Source: Reticulitermes speratus
Lineage: Eukaryota; Arthropoda; Insecta; Blattodea; Rhinotermitidae
Assembly (NCBI GenBank): GCA_021186555.1
Contig: JAJKFL010000012.1
Span: 22,145,711 to 22,209,710 of the forward strand
Reading direction: 5' to 3'
DNA length: 64,000 nucleotides
Under the pieces are notes generated by a model, which saw nothing but the letters and a program-made list of their open reading frames with translations, ran no database searches and was not told the DNA's origin. This document shows, in pieces, positions 9,198 to 21,420 of the stretch (the stretch's first letter is position 1; every line of letters begins with the position of its first letter). The translations under genes were made by a program, and so were the position numbers.

Positions 9198-10895
9198 TAA
9201 TATGGCTTTTAAGGTGAGGTGTATTAGACCCACGTGCAACCAGCAAGGTGCAGGACCACCCCTTACCATTTTTCAGCGATTGCTGTTTCAATATATTAGC
9301 AGGTACTGTCCTTATCTGGATTCTACCATCTCTCTCCGCGGCCTGAGGACGCGTCATTCCGTCAAGCATATTCCAGTTCATTTCATAAAGCTAAACAAAA
9401 CTGTAGCATCTGACTTAAGTCAGTCTTGCTCTGCAGAGCAAGAACGTAAACAAATTTCAGACATCCCCCAAGATAGTCCAGTGAAGGGAAGCCGGGTTCA
9501 ACGAACGAGTTCTTTTAAAATAATAATTTAAGTAGAATGACTGGAGCGATTTTGAAACCTCGTGTAGTAGACACAAACATGTTTGCCATTTTCTATCCCT
9601 ACAGACACAAAAATCTTCTACCTGTCTCATCCTTTGTGAGGTCAATGAACGAGTTACCTGGATACCCTACACATGCACGAAAATATCGTGGGAAATCGCT
9701 ATAGATTTGGTCCATGTTTCTGTGGGCCCTACCTGTCACTTCCCGCAGGTCGGTGAACCCATTATCACATAAGAGAGTCCGAGGGTTTGGAGATCTGTAC
9801 TCAGTGGTGGCGGGATTCTCCGAAGCACTTGATAATAACATTTGTTATAAGCATTTTACTTCTTGTCATAATTTACTAAGTTTCTGTAGACACTTGACCC
9901 CGTGTTTGATATTCTGTCCATAAACTCCGCCGCCATTACCTGTGGTTAAGATTGATGCCGTATTCCTTGTGCAATTAATTCTATTGGGCAAGTTTTTCAG
10001 CATAAATGAAATTATTGAAAGAGTTAGAGGAAAAACTGTATCCTCAAGAAATGCAGTTTAATTTATGCTCTTTTTCTTGCAAGGTTTTAATAGTGTCACT
10101 CAGAACACAATATTATATAGCGTAAAATTTCTTATCTAAAAAACCTGCACTCTTTTGGCCTATAGCAGGGAAATTGTTTGCTGAAAGATTATCATCTGTT
10201 TCCAGTAGTGAAGCAAAATGTTGGTGGTCACATTTTAAATATGATAGGTAAAAGTAGTTATGACACGACGGCTGATAACGCAGGACAGGGATTTCTATTA
10301 ACAGCGCACAGGAAGGCTCGGCCCACGATATTATAAATGTCTCGGTTATGGCATAGACTACTTGGAAAATTAGTGGGGTAGCAGTACATTATAGCACGAA
10401 GTGTTCCCGTAAGAGCTGAAATTAAATAACCCAAAAACGTGAATTTTATACATTTTTTACGGACCCTCATATTATTTGGGAAGAAAGTTTTGACTGGACT
10501 TTAGACAAAAGGGATGAGTTTTGAAAGGACAACGTACACAGAAAGAAGTGAATTCAGCCCCTTCTTGTGAGCTCAGTGAAGATTAAAAGTACGGTAGGCG
10601 GGAAACCTTGTGAAAGCACCTGTTTCTGAATGTTATAGGTCAAAAGTTTTGGAATGAGAAGACATTTTTACGTTGCACTTACACCATTTCCTTTGGCGAT
10701 AAAATACGACACTATTCATCGAGTTATAAAATTCTTTCCAATTCAGGACGTCGTGGGATCGAATCTTAACTCTCAAATTGCCTATCGTAAAAGGTTAATT
10801 TATGCCAAAATGACTTCCTTCCAGCGCATATTTCACACTTAACCCAAATACATATTTCATACCTTAATGAAGCATCTTTTAAGTAACTGATAAAT
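9198..10895. other. Intergenic DNA
   Basis: No recognised repeat or gene. Open frames are at most about 109 residues and carry no motif. Confidence 0.5.
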
Positions 10896-10899
10896 AATT

Positions 10900-11160
10900 A
10901 CTTTAGTTGTGTTAATTAGCGACTCTGTCAGTTGCTGAGACTGTACAGCGTCGGTGATAGCGAGTGAATTAGTGAATATAAAACATTGGATGAATGATAC
11001 TGACAGTGAAGGAGCGAAGTCTACGGATAAACCGCCTTCCGATTGCCACTCTGCCATTCACAAATCCCACATGGACTAGCCTCGGACTGAACACGGATCA
11101 CCACGGTGGGAGCCTGATGACTAACCGCCCGAGCCATGAAACGGCATTTTGGAAAGTATT
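10900..11160 (-). mobile_element. SINE family D copy
   Basis: On the minus strand it matches the 34905 copy: TCATGGCTCGGGCGGTTAGT (box A region), CCGTGTTCAGTCCGAG (box B region), CCATGTGGGATTTGTGAATG, GGCAGAGTGGCAAT, and a 3' part with GTATCATTCATCC and CACCGACGCTGTACAGTC. It is longer on the 3' side than the other copies. Confidence 0.7.
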
Positions 11161-11164
11161 AGTC

Positions 11165-11790
11165 TCTGTCACTAGCTCTTAGTAAAGAGTCCACCATATT
11201 AAGCTCCCTCTCACACTTTCCGCCTGAAGACGGAGAGAAATCCAGTTTCCTAAATGTTGTGGTTTCTTTAACCTGCGACGATGGACAATGTCCAAACTAT
11301 CCTGTTGGTTATTACTTTACGCCATATTTAGAATACTGTGAAGTTGAATGACGTAAATTTGTTTCACAGTGGTTGAGTTTACAATACCGAAAGCTGCATT
11401 GGCACATCTCGCTGGAGTTTAATGCTGCCACTTTCTGATCCTGTTTTTAAGTACTATCAGTGACGCAGATTTCTGCATAACACACATAGCCAATTATAAA
11501 CCTTGTCGTAACAGTCGTACGTTAAGCATATTTTTCCAGTAGTTCCGTACTATTTGTTCTTGTGAATGGTTCACTGGGTTGGTAGACCTAGGCCTAGATG
11601 GAAGGGTAGTATTAGAATTGATCTCAAGGAAATGGCGTGGGAGGGTGTGGATTGGATGCATGTGGCTCAAGTCATAAATCAGTAGCAGGGTGTTGTAAAC
11701 ACGGCAATGACATTTCGGATTCTGAAGATTCTATAAAATGTGGGAATTTCTTGACTAGCTGAGGAACTTTGAGATGATTAAAAAAAATGT
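11165..11790. other. Intergenic DNA
   Basis: Nothing recognised. Confidence 0.5.
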
Positions 11791-11794
11791 TTTC

Positions 11795-11990
11795 CAAGAT
11801 TTGAGGTTCTCATAGCGGTGCTGCTGATAATTCAAGTCTGAGATATGCTCATTGTAGTTAGGCGAGTAGTTCTCGGTGTTTCGACGGATTGTATTTCCTT
11901 CATTTTCAGGGTCAAAAGGTTCGAGAGAATGACTGCTATACCCCGAAAATTAAGGTAATACAATCGTCCGAAACGTCAGGAAGTATTCGC
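11795..11990. repeat. Family E fold-back copy
   Basis: Left edge GAGGTTCTCATAGCGGTGCT. Inside, TTTCGACGGATTGTATTTCC-TTCATTTTCAGGG is mirrored by CCCCGAAAATTAAGG and TACAATCGTCCGAAACGTC, so the two arms are inverted copies of CTGAAAA-hairpin-GAAACG type. The AATACAATC stems correspond. The right-hand edge has been lost or is too diverged. Confidence 0.6.
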
Positions 11991-13430
11991 CCAACGATAC
12001 AGCGCCGCGTCCCCGGGGACAGTATTCTTTATAATTACTTTATTATGCTTATCTTATTTACTAGTGACACGAATAATTTTTTCCTGTATTTATTCTAAAA
12101 ATATTTGTCTTTACTCTCTTTTTTCAGGCGTATAACCCCTATTTCTTTTACAGAGTGGAAGTATTTTAAAAGAGAAGCAGAAAAGGTAAAGTTGGCAGAG
12201 ATATCAATGGTTTTGGTCCCACAAGGGTCGGCTGAGAAAGACGGCTATATAGACAGGCGGATGGCGGCCGGAAGTGGACCGGCTTCTTCCCTCCGTCCTC
12301 AGGACATTGACACCCACCAAACCTCAGGCATATGTAAGAATTCATTCGCACAATTTCCCGAGACCCTGATAATTATTTCTTATTCGCTCGACGCCTGTCT
12401 TCCCTAAGGAATTTGTATTTATTTTTTCTTTCATCGCTTCCGGTAGCACTCGTCCGACACCCTTCAGTTATTTGCCGATTAGTTGTCGATATAGTTTCAT
12501 TACTCGCGGGGATTAGGTCCCAAGAACCGCCGCTAAAAGGGAAAATTTGCGAACAACTGACCTCCTCCTCAAAAACAATGTTTTCATGTTTTTATTATTT
12601 TTTTTATTCCCCCCCCCCCCCCCCCCCCCCCCCCCCGAAACGATGTGATGGGAGCTGCTTTTTTTTCCCCCCTTCAACTCATTGAACATCATGCGGTATG
12701 GCTCGGAGACCTCCTCGAGTTGTCGAATAATTCTGATGCGTCTATCCACCGAAGCGTCTGAGTGATGCATTTTTATTGTTGGGGCGACCCCGCGAATTTT
12801 TAAACCTGCAAATTATGAACCCGCAAAAAGCGAAGGATGAATGTATTTGTCAATTAGTAAGAAATTCTATTTTTTTTTTGTCTTGTGATACTTGTTTTCA
12901 CGCTTTATCTTTGTTTTCTTCTCCCTTACTTTTCCTGTTTCTTTTCTTTATAGACTTAATTAACTAATTTATTATCTTTCTGGAGACGATTATCCCGGAA
13001 CGAACACCAACATTTATCTGTTCTAACATCTTTTTTGTTAAGGAGCCGAAGTTTTCATTACTGTTACTCTATGCTGCATGAGGTTCCTAGGGTTACGAAT
13101 ATTAAGATGTCTTCCTCATGTGTAAGATCCTGTAGTCGGATCTATAGTTAGGGTACAATAAGGGAACCAAGCGGCGAAGATCGAAAATATTACAGGGAAG
13201 ACATGACCGTAAAAGAACCTGCAGAAGAGGCTTCACCATACAGTATGAAGCATGTGTAAGCCTCTCTTCTTCTGCAAAGCTGTGGTGAGTGTAAGGTTAT
13301 AAATACCGGAAGAAGTGCCAGGAGTCTGATGCTGGACTTCTGTCATTCTTTTATTCCACAAAGCATAAATCACGCTGAAAGACTGTTAATTTTGGCGCTT
13401 ACACACATGTCACGGAGATGTCAAGCACAG
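11991..13430. other. Intergenic DNA with poly-C
   Basis: No gene recognised. A poly-C run of nearly 30 residues lies at 12609-12637. An imperfect inverted pair around GCAGAAGAGGCTT (13215-13285) can fold but belongs to no family I recognise. Confidence 0.5.
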
Positions 13431-13434
13431 TGTT

Positions 13435-13610
13435 CGCATGATCTAAGGCCTGTACTGTCTTGGACCATGTGAGACGCTGGACTCTGTGTCAAATCCCTTT
13501 GGATCCATAGGCGTAAATAATTCTGTTTATATGCTTATGCTGCTATGTAGGTATAGACTTTGCGACAAGCTGATCCCTCGTCCAGGGCGTCCTACCGAAC
13601 GTCTACAAAC
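13435..13610 (+). mobile_element. SINE family A fragment
   Basis: It contains GGTATAGACTTTGCGACAAG, CTGATCCCTCGTCCAGGGCG and TCCTACCGA in the order of the intact family A copies at 16124 and 41986. The tRNA-like head (GATCTAAGGCCTG) is badly decayed. Confidence 0.65.
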
Positions 13611-13682
13611 ACGATTCAGAAACCCAGAAAACGGAAGACCCTTGGCTGCAGTGGCTTGTAGTGCTGTATAAATAGATGGGAA

Positions 13683-13868
13683 TTGAAGGTGAAGTTAAAG
13701 CTGCTTAATTCAGCACCACTGGGTCTAATTAACCTCGGTGCTAGATGAAGGTTTAGCCACTTCATGCACCAGCGCTTTACTACCGGGAAACGAGCCCCCA
13801 GAACCCAAAGAACAGGAGCCAGTCCGGGTCCCAGAAGCAGTAATTCAGCCCATAGCTTAGGTACTATT
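13683..13868 (-). mobile_element. SINE family B copy, head missing
   Basis: On the minus strand it retains the tail (reverse complement of GAAGGTGAAGTTAAAG), the reverse complement of CCTCGGTGCTAGATGAAGG, GCGCTTTACTACCGGGAAAC, and part of the CCAGTCCGGGTCCC block. The tRNA head is lost. Confidence 0.65.
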
Positions 13869-13869
13869 C

Positions 13870-14394
13870 TGACTGCACTATATCGGACAGTACACTAATC
13901 CGTCTATATTATTATTTTTTTTTCAACTTTATTTATTTACAGTCTTGGTAATACAACAACGTTACTCACATACAGTATTACATTCGTCCCTAACACCAAA
14001 TGCTTTCAAACAGAATCCATGTACCATTCCTTCTTGGTATACATGTTAACCGGCTGCGTAAGCGTAGTGAAAAAAAATTGGAGAATTTCTCCGTAATTAA
14101 AAAACACTACCATTGCTAAAGCTAGGAATTATAGCAGTCTATGTTTAATTCGCTTGTGTATATACTTTCTGTACATTACGTGGAGGTCCTGTCCGGAGTA
14201 ATTTCCAATGCCCCTTATTAAGTGGTTGGAATGGTGCTTGCATTGGTTGTAAAATTATGTTGCCAAACGGAGAGCATAAGATTGGATGAATTCTACTCCT
14301 AGCGACTCGTGCAGGGCGGCAATTGGCGTGTTTCGGGGAGCATCTGCTATGACCCTGAGGCATTAAATATGATGGCGGGAATTGTCAAAATTGC
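13870..14394. other. Intergenic DNA
   Basis: Nothing recognised. Confidence 0.45.
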
Positions 14395-14520
14395 CTAGCG
14401 GTCTAAGGTGCCTACTCGAAGAGTAAGTCTCGGAACCCATTCGGGGCATGGACTGTACACGCGTCCTTCTTGCCATGTGTCTTGATTTGGATCCGTCATG
14501 GGGTCATTTAAAATGCCTAA
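14395..14520 (+). mobile_element. Possible tRNA-derived SINE head
   Basis: GCCTAGCGGTCTAAGGTGCC resembles a box A region, and GGAACCCATTCGGGGCATGG 30 bases on resembles a worn box B. CTTCTTGCCATGTG follows. It does not clearly match families A to D and is heavily diverged. Confidence 0.35.
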
Positions 14521-14799
14521 ATAGCAAACGTCCTGAATCGGAGAAGGCCAAGGCGCCTAAATCGTGATAGCTGAATAAGAGGTGACATCACATGTAACAA
14601 AATTTAGCATTACGATAACGCATTAAGCAATGTTCCATAAATGTGTCCACCAACCGCTTCTACGACCCTCAGTACCTTCACACGTCATATTTATACGCCA
14701 AATGCCATATTGGTCAGTATGTTGCTAGCAGACAATTCGTGCACGTGACTTCGATAAGAAATACAGAGACTATTTTTGTTCAGCCCTTGTACACCCTGG

Positions 14800-15095
14800 G
14801 AGCCGAGATAGTTGACGCAGCCGGTGCAGTAACTAGACTACGGGCTGGACGACTGAGGAATCTTGGTTCGATTTCCTACAGGTGCAAAAGATTCTTCTCC
14901 GAAGCGCCCAGACGGCCCCAGAGTCCACCCAGCCTCCTATTCTATGAGACCGGAGGTTCCCCTGGGTGTAAAGTGGCAGGAACGTAAAGCTGACCACTGA
15001 CCATCTAGTGCCGAGGTTAAGAAAGCGTGGAGCTATACACCTTCTTCCCACATGCCTTCATGGCGTGCACAAGGACAGCTTTGCTTTTGCCTTTA
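14800..15095 (+). mobile_element. SINE family B copy, near full length
   Basis: Head: AGCCGAGATAGTTGACGCAG with ACTAGACTACGGGCTGGACG and box B TTGGTTCGATTTCC. Body: CCAGACGGCCCCAGAGTCCA, CCCAGCCTCCTATTC, TAAAGTGGCAGGAACG, GCTGACCACTGACC, and a GTGGAGCTATACACC block. The tail ends GCACAAGGACAGCTTTGC, CTTTA. Order and spacing match 50105-50385. Pol III type, with no coding role. Confidence 0.85.
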
Positions 15096-15099
15096 CCTG

Positions 15100-16110
15100 G
15101 TACAACCTAGTCCGTAGGAAGTTCAGTTAACCAAGGAATTTCCAGCCTTTTGTGCTATCCAAAGTTTCATTATCGGGTTCACAAGAGCTCTTTATACTGA
15201 GTCAGATGAGTTGACCTCGCCTGATCACATCTTGTCTTCTAAAGGTATATTTCGATAATGTCGTTCCTTATACACCTCCGAAATATTCTGTTCCGACTAA
15301 GGTTTCTATGTGTTTGTCATCTTTTCAAAGCATGCTGCGTGCCCCATGCACTCATCCTGCTTGATGTCATCACCCTAATTATACTGCCTGAAGAGTACTT
15401 TTATTAAGCTGCACATCTTGCATTTCTCTTCAAATTCCTCTTAATGCTATTAGGTTAGATATTCTCCCCGGCGTCCTCTCTCCGCCAACCCAGTGTAATA
15501 GCAAAGAAAATTTTCGGTCCATACAAAAATCAGTTCACTTTAGATTATGTTTTATATATTGCCCAAATATAGATTTCTTGCCCTTAAATTTGTCTAAGTG
15601 TTCTCCGCAGTTTGCTTATCCTCCTGTTGTGCTACAGGCCTGCTTTACATCACACAACATTCGCCATAATCACGCGGGGTCTGCAAGTACAGTGACCACC
15701 ACGAAACATAGTCGCAAAGGAATTGTTTCTTATTTATGTAAGTCACAAACTTCTAAGCACAGTGACATGCACAAAACTAACAAGCCATTATGAAAATTCT
15801 AAATGTTTCGATCGGATCTTACCATCATCAAGAGACTGTGTTCCAGACACACGTGCCTACAATTTTGTATGTATATTTAAAGTGTTAACAACTACTTCAC
15901 TCATTGAATTGCAACCATTTTATTATTCAGACTTATTACCTGGTTAAAATATAAATTCGGATTATATAAAAAATAGTCTTATATACAAACAAAGCGTAAT
16001 ATTTAAAATCATTGTGCCATTTTAATAAAAATTGACACTTAGTTTCCTAATGCTTGTAGTATGGTTTTCAGTCATCGATTTTTACCATTCGATTTGATAT
16101 AATACTTGTA
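15100..16110. other. Intergenic DNA with one worn hammerhead-like motif
   Basis: No gene. On the minus strand at about 15800-15835, TTGATGATGG, a hairpin around GTAAGATCC, and GATCGAAACATTTAG resemble a worn PLE-type hammerhead (one core base changed). It may mark the 3' end of an otherwise lost element. Confidence 0.4.
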
Positions 16111-16111
16111 C

Positions 16112-16388
16112 AATCCCAGTTCAGCCGATCTCAGTGGCAGCGCGGTCTAAGGCATGGGTTTGCGGCCGCTCGCTTGCTGGGATTGCAGGTTCGAATCCCG
16201 CGGGCCGCAAGGATGTCTGTCTTTAGTGAGTGTTGTGTGTTGTCAGGTAGAGGTCTCTGCGACGTGCTGATCACTCGTCCAGAGGAGTTCTACCTAGAGT
16301 GATGTGTCTGAGTGTGATCGTGAAGCCTCGATAATGAGGGGCCCTGGCCCACTAGGAGCTGGCGCCATGAAAAAAAAATCCCAGGTCA
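16112..16388 (+). mobile_element. SINE family A, near-complete copy with target duplication
   Basis: A tRNA-derived SINE. Head GCCGATCTCAGTGGCAGCG (box A), then box B GGTTCGAATCCCGCG. The body holds TGAGTGTTGTGTGTTGTCAG, CTGATCACTCGTCCAGAGGA, GTGTGATCGTGAAGCCTCG, and it ends in a short poly-A. The element is 16124-16376. A 12-bp flanking repeat AATCCCAG(T/G)TCA lies at 16112-16123 and 16377-16388 with one mismatch. The poly-A end suggests a LINE that recognises poly-A for mobilisation (inference). Confidence 0.9.
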
Positions 16389-16525
16389 TGACCGTGTTTT
16401 AACTAGTTAATAAGTCTGATTCAATTCAAACGCTTGTACGAGTAAACGATTGAAGACAGTTATTTCTTAAGCTTAAAAATATACGTAAGTTCAAAATTTC
16501 TAGCCGTATATCTTGAGAAGCTGGG

Positions 16526-16560
16526 CCTACTGAAGATGGGTGGATCCGGCAGAAACATGT
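16526..16560 (+). ncRNA. Hammerhead-like core, probably a relic
   Basis: CTGAAGA (16530-16536), a 15-base insert with a possible weak stem, and GAAAC (16552-16556) match the order of conserved hammerhead bases. The stem II pairing is poor and no coding sequence lies near. Probably the 3' end relic of a PLE-like element. Confidence 0.4.
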
Positions 16561-16849
16561 TGGGACTTTGATGACAAATTTATAATTTGTGTAAATGTTG
16601 TAGTTTGATATTTGTGATTAGCATTTTGTATACAGCACGGTGTGAAAATATTATTTTTTGGAAAAATTTAAAGGAACAAATATGTTTTCCAATTTTCAGG
16701 ACCCTATATGAATTATCACTAATACTGTTTCCATCTTAAAATAGCTTATGACTTCAGTGTTGACTGACAGGAATTTAAGAACTTTATGCTAAATTCCAAC
16801 GCATTATGTTTTTGCTGCTTTTCAATAAGATAAGTCGTTGAATTTTGAA

Positions 16850-17140
16850 TCCGGGATAGTCACAGGTTGTAGTATTGACTAGGCTGCGGGCTGGACCACC
16901 TGGGAACAGGGTTAAATTCCATGAAAAGAAAGATAATACTTTCTTCTACATCTTCATAGCGGCCCTGGAGCGCAGCCAGTCTACTAATCAATGGGTACCG
17001 GGAGCCACAGCGGCCGGATCGTAAAGCTGACTATTCAACTCCATCTAGTGTCGAGGTTAAAAATTAGTGAAGCTGTGCATCCACTGCTTTCCGTATGCCT
17101 TCAGGCGTGCACAAGGACAAATTTACCTTTACCTTTAGGC
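16850..17140 (+). mobile_element. SINE family B copy, near full length
   Basis: Head CCGGGATAGTCACAGG, GACTAGGCTGCGGGCTGGAC, worn box B GGGTTAAATTCC. Body CAATGGGTACCGGGAGCCAC, AGCGGCCGGATCGTAAAGCT, tail GCACAAGGACAAATTTACCT and TTACCTTTA. It shows the typical TTTACC-rich end. Confidence 0.85.
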
Positions 17141-17310
17141 GACGTTGTTCATAATATAGGTTTACAAGCAGAGGGTATTGGGGCTTCCTTTCGGTAGCTG
17201 ATGCCGTGTATTTCACGGAAATTTGAACAGCTGACAGATTGCTCATGCACTGTACGAAAGCAAGACAAAAGAATGCCGTGAACTATTATTATTGCCTGCA
17301 AACATGACCG

Positions 17311-17341
<31 letters not shown>

Positions 17342-17870
17342 TAATAGTCCGTAACGTCAGAAAGCAGGGATAAAACAGCAGACGGCGAGGGACAAGAGAA
17401 GCAACTATTGCAGTAGGAACAGTGTGTAGCTCATGATGTATACTGACTGAAACAAATTACAGAGGAAAAATGCCGAGACCTCTGAAAGCCTCAGAACTGA
17501 AAGAAGGTTAACGGAAGTGGTGCGTCCCATAACATCCGGCCCCTGGCTCAATAGCACCATGTCACACATCCCTGCGTGCAAACTCGCAGTGCCATAAACA
17601 TAATTAGTACACGAAAGACACGGTGCTAGGATCAAGCCTTTGTCACGTTACTTCTGATACCCATAGATTTTGTGCAACTGAAATTATGTATCAGTGAAGA
17701 AGACAGTAGAATTCAGTAAATTCATTCACCACTCTATTGCGCTAAAAATTCTGTGACGTCACGCACCACTAATTGTAAAACAAGCTTGACTAAGGCACAA
17801 TATATACATATATACGCCTACGTGCAGGCTTGAGGTCAAAGGAAAACACTTGGCATTTCCGCTCTTCTGC
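17141..17870. other. Intergenic DNA with (CA)n
   Basis: A (CA)n run of about 13 units lies at 17313-17338. Nothing else recognised. Confidence 0.55.
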
Positions 17871-17879
17871 GATGCAAGG

Positions 17880-17988
17880 CTGCGTCACTGGGTCATTGGT
17901 TCCCGACATTTCGAGACATTTCGACCCTCGAAGATGTGACCGCTACGTTGTCTCAAAACGCTGGGAACCGTGTACTGAGTGACGCGGC
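17880..17988. repeat. Family G fold-back copy
   Basis: Inverted arms: TGCGTCACTGGGTCATTGGT with TCCCGACATTTCGAG on the left, and CGCTGGGAACCGTGTACTGA with GTGACGCGG on the right. The right arm reads CTCGAAGATGTGAC, CGCTACGTT, GTCTCAAAACG, a worn form of CTGAAGA, stem, GAAACG. Edges and layout match 4163-4291. Hammerhead ancestry is inferred. Confidence 0.6.
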
Positions 17989-18045
17989 TTCAAATCCCTG
18001 AATAACGGAAACCTTAAACGAACCGCTGCAAAAAATATAAGAACT

Positions 18046-20585
18046 CGCAAGGCAACATAACTTTTTATCTGCCCACCAGTTTATTTAAAGGAACAAACTT
18101 AATACACAGTCAAAACCTTTTTGTGCAGTATTCATAAATAATCATAGAATTTGTACATTTTTTCTTCGACTCTTCCTTCGCGCAAAATCGTCGACAAACT
18201 TGTCATAGTTTAATTTTTGCAATGCAGACTTTCTACTGCTAGAAGTGTTGAAACTGTTAAATCGTCTTGAGATAGCCAATAGAAGAAAATACACGTAAGT
18301 AATCTTGACAGTTTTAAGTGTGAACATTTGTTCCTGAGAAGACTATACAGGACCACGTGTAAGCCACGTAACGTTAGCAGAATCTAAAATATGTTGCCGT
18401 CGTCGGTATTGACAGAACAGGCAGCACGAATTTACCTTTCGTGATGTCCATAACCTAGATCAACACAATCCTCATTATATCTCTGGTGGAGATCTGGCTT
18501 TTAAAGCCGCACGCAAGTCTGGGTGAGGATAATAGGGTGCAGTCCTATAGTAGGGGAGGGAGGTGAAAGGGTCCGTTTGGTAATACACCTCGGAAAACAA
18601 CGGAATAATAAGCAACACCTGCCTCTGGGGGTAATTAGTGATTCTTTCCTTATTACGTCAGCAGATGGTTTCACCTCCCAGTCCCACCTGCCCATAACCC
18701 TGTCGCCACTAAACAGTTTTGTATTTGTCACATGTACCGTTATATTTAGGAACCATAACTTCATAAAGCGAAGAATGTCTGTGTGAATGCTACGTCACCG
18801 GCTACGAGTTCTGAACGAATTATCCTAATTGGGATATGGGAGTGTTTCAGCGTCATCGATTCCATAATGGATTTCGCCAATATAGGGCCCATAATTGTGT
18901 TTTGTTAAGAGAATCAGTAGATTCTAAATCGAAAATTCGTCGGAATTAGATAAGTGCATAGCTACATTCTACTTTAAAACTGATAAGTGAGAAAAAATTC
19001 ATGTGGCTAGAGCATGATTCCGTCCATTAATTGACAGAGAAACAACGAGTGAAGTGCGTACGTTACTGCATCAAGCGTTACCGTTGTTCGCAGTTCTGCA
19101 GAAAATAATGTTTAGTGATTCAACTTATGTTCCATAAGACCACAGAAAAAGTTGCGCCTACCGACAAGTAATATAAAGGAAAGCAGTAAGTAAAATGAAG
19201 AGAGCATTTCGAACGTAAGACTCATATGGCATTCGGTAGGTTGGAGGTCCACTAAGGTTGTATGTAGGATTTCGTTGTTTCTGAACTGTGTCCATCGTCT
19301 AGTGTTCCAAGAGAACACAAAAATTCGGGAGTTGGACCTGTTTCCTTCCTGATGTGAAAAAGATGGAGAGGTTTGAAACGGCTGATTTATTTAATCACTG
19401 GATATCCACACAGAGTCTGATTTTCCGCCTGAATAAAGAAACAGATGCAGTTTCCGAAACGGTGTTTTCTGCTTGAACTACTGCAAGACAGACAAGCAAT
19501 ATTCATGAGAACTCTGAGAAAGTCAAGAAAGTATTGGTTAGAGACTAAAGAGATACAACCACTAGGAAAAAATGTTTAAGTAAGAGGCTAACGTTACAAC
19601 GAATCACAACTTTTCTGTACACAGTTGTGAATCTTTGGGTTCCGTAAAATATTGGGGATTCTTTTAATTAACTGAATTAGTATTAACTTCTCAAGAAGGA
19701 CTCTGCTTCATGGAGTCTGGTAGTTAATATACAAATACGCCTGAAGTTGGAGTTACTTAAGTCCGTTGTAATGGAATGTGAAATACGTTTTATACCTGCT
19801 GGGGTTAACCTTCTCTCTGAGGTTTGGCTCGTGTCTTAAGAAGCAGGATTGAGAGGAAGTTACAGAGGCAGGAACAAAGAGTCATTTTGTTAATGAAACA
19901 ATGGCGCCAAGTAAACCTTGTGGGTGACAACGGTCTGTTGTTCACTGAAAAACAAAAATCCTTTAGAAATTTTCATCCCTCAATGCTCAAAGGAAAATAT
20001 GTCTAGTGGTTTTAAAGGTGGGATTCCTTAGGAATTTCTGAACGAGGAACGTTTGTTGAAAGATCAGTTATTCTTCATGGTTGATGTAATACTGTGACAC
20101 ACACAAACACACTGACTGTTACACTTCGTAGTGTTAGAGCAAGGGGATGGAATTAGTTTCGAATATTCTACGATTCTTTTAAGATCCAGGTGGGTGTTTG
20201 GATGTGTGGTTAGTGTAGGAGGCGATTGCAGCGATTTTGAAAGGTTTCTTCTTCGTCCAAGTACTTTAGGAATAAATACTCCAATACTTTCTAGTAATTT
20301 TAATCCTGTTCCTTATTCTGGATATAGCAGATTGTACTCTTTTTCCAGCGACCAACCAACCTCGGGGTTTTTATCTTTTTCCTCCAGACAAGCAAGGACG
20401 TTTTCTTCAAATAGGTCACAACTTTTCAATATCCATACAAATTATTTCTATAAACATGTATTTCGTTAACCATCGCCCCATTCAATGGTATAAACATGTG
20501 TGGAAGAGAAAGGGTCTTTAAAAAACAAGAAATGTATTATACAATAAGTACTCCTTACTGATGTCTCACGAGAGAAATCGGTAGT
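18046..20585. other. Intergenic DNA, 2.5 kb
   Basis: No repeat family or gene recognised. Frames such as 19824-20006 and 20131-20469 have no motif, start context or partner exon I can support. Confidence 0.5.
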
Positions 20586-20587
20586 TT

Positions 20588-20735
20588 TTAGGCGCGTTCG
20601 CGAAATTGCGAAAAGCAACTACTAGCTTCGTCATGTCTGTCTGGCTGTCTGTCCGTCCGTCGATCGGTCCGCACGGAACAACTCAGCTCCTTACTTTCGA
20701 CTGAATATTCTGAGTGCTAACATGATAGCTGCCTT
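20588..20735 (-). repeat. Dispersed family F copy, 3' end
   Basis: The minus strand has AGGAGCTGAGTTGTTCCGTG, a (GGAC/GACA)n tract, CATGACGAAGCTAGTAG and TTTCGCAATTTCGCGAACGC, the same order as 5340-5450. Confidence 0.75.
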
Positions 20736-21387
20736 GAAGCCTATCCCGAAATATTCACATGCACGAGTACAGTGTCAACGTATTTTGCAAAATTACCTTT
20801 GGTAGGTAATATCTTCACAATCTAAGTATTCATCCGAGAATTGGACCTTTCCTGTAATTACGTATACATCTATATTTTCTTTCCACAAGTCCTGCTATAT
20901 TCCCAGTTCATATCAAACTACTTTATTATTTACCCTTAAAAACACCAAGCAAATAAACATGACGCTTCTCTTTACGTAACTTTGGCATGTTTTTATGAAA
21001 CATTTTAACAACTCCATAAATCAGAGCCATTTTTGAGATGCTGCTTGTCGGTCAGCTGGCCAAGAATTACCTACCTTTTACGTAGACCAAAAGTTAATTT
21101 CTGTACTCACAAGGGCACACCCCTGGGCCTTGTCCTGAGCCCACCTTAACAATTCCCATTTATCAATTTCTCAAAGAAAAGTATGAAATGTTTACAAATT
21201 TTAATCACTGACTTCCTGCATACCTGCAATTTACTTTTATCCATGAGCTGTTAAATTTCTACGTCTTACTAACAGAAGAACAGATATCCTGTTTCACTTT
21301 AGTTATGAGGTTAAATGTCAAATGACGGGTTCCAAGCAGAACACATAAGGCCGACTTCCTGTTGCTTATATTTTAATCCAACAAATA

Positions 21388-21420
<33 letters not shown>

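Noticed and set aside
8658-9200. 180-residue open frame on the plus strand
   Set aside because: The minus strand carries a recognisable LINE ORF2 tail; the plus frame is its shadow.
13215-13285. Fold-back around GCAGAAGAGGCTT as a family member
   Set aside because: It lacks the GAAACG-type core, family edges and flanking duplication.
18501-18786. Frames of 87 residues on both strands at the same place
   Set aside because: Mutual shadows of stop-poor sequence, with no domain.
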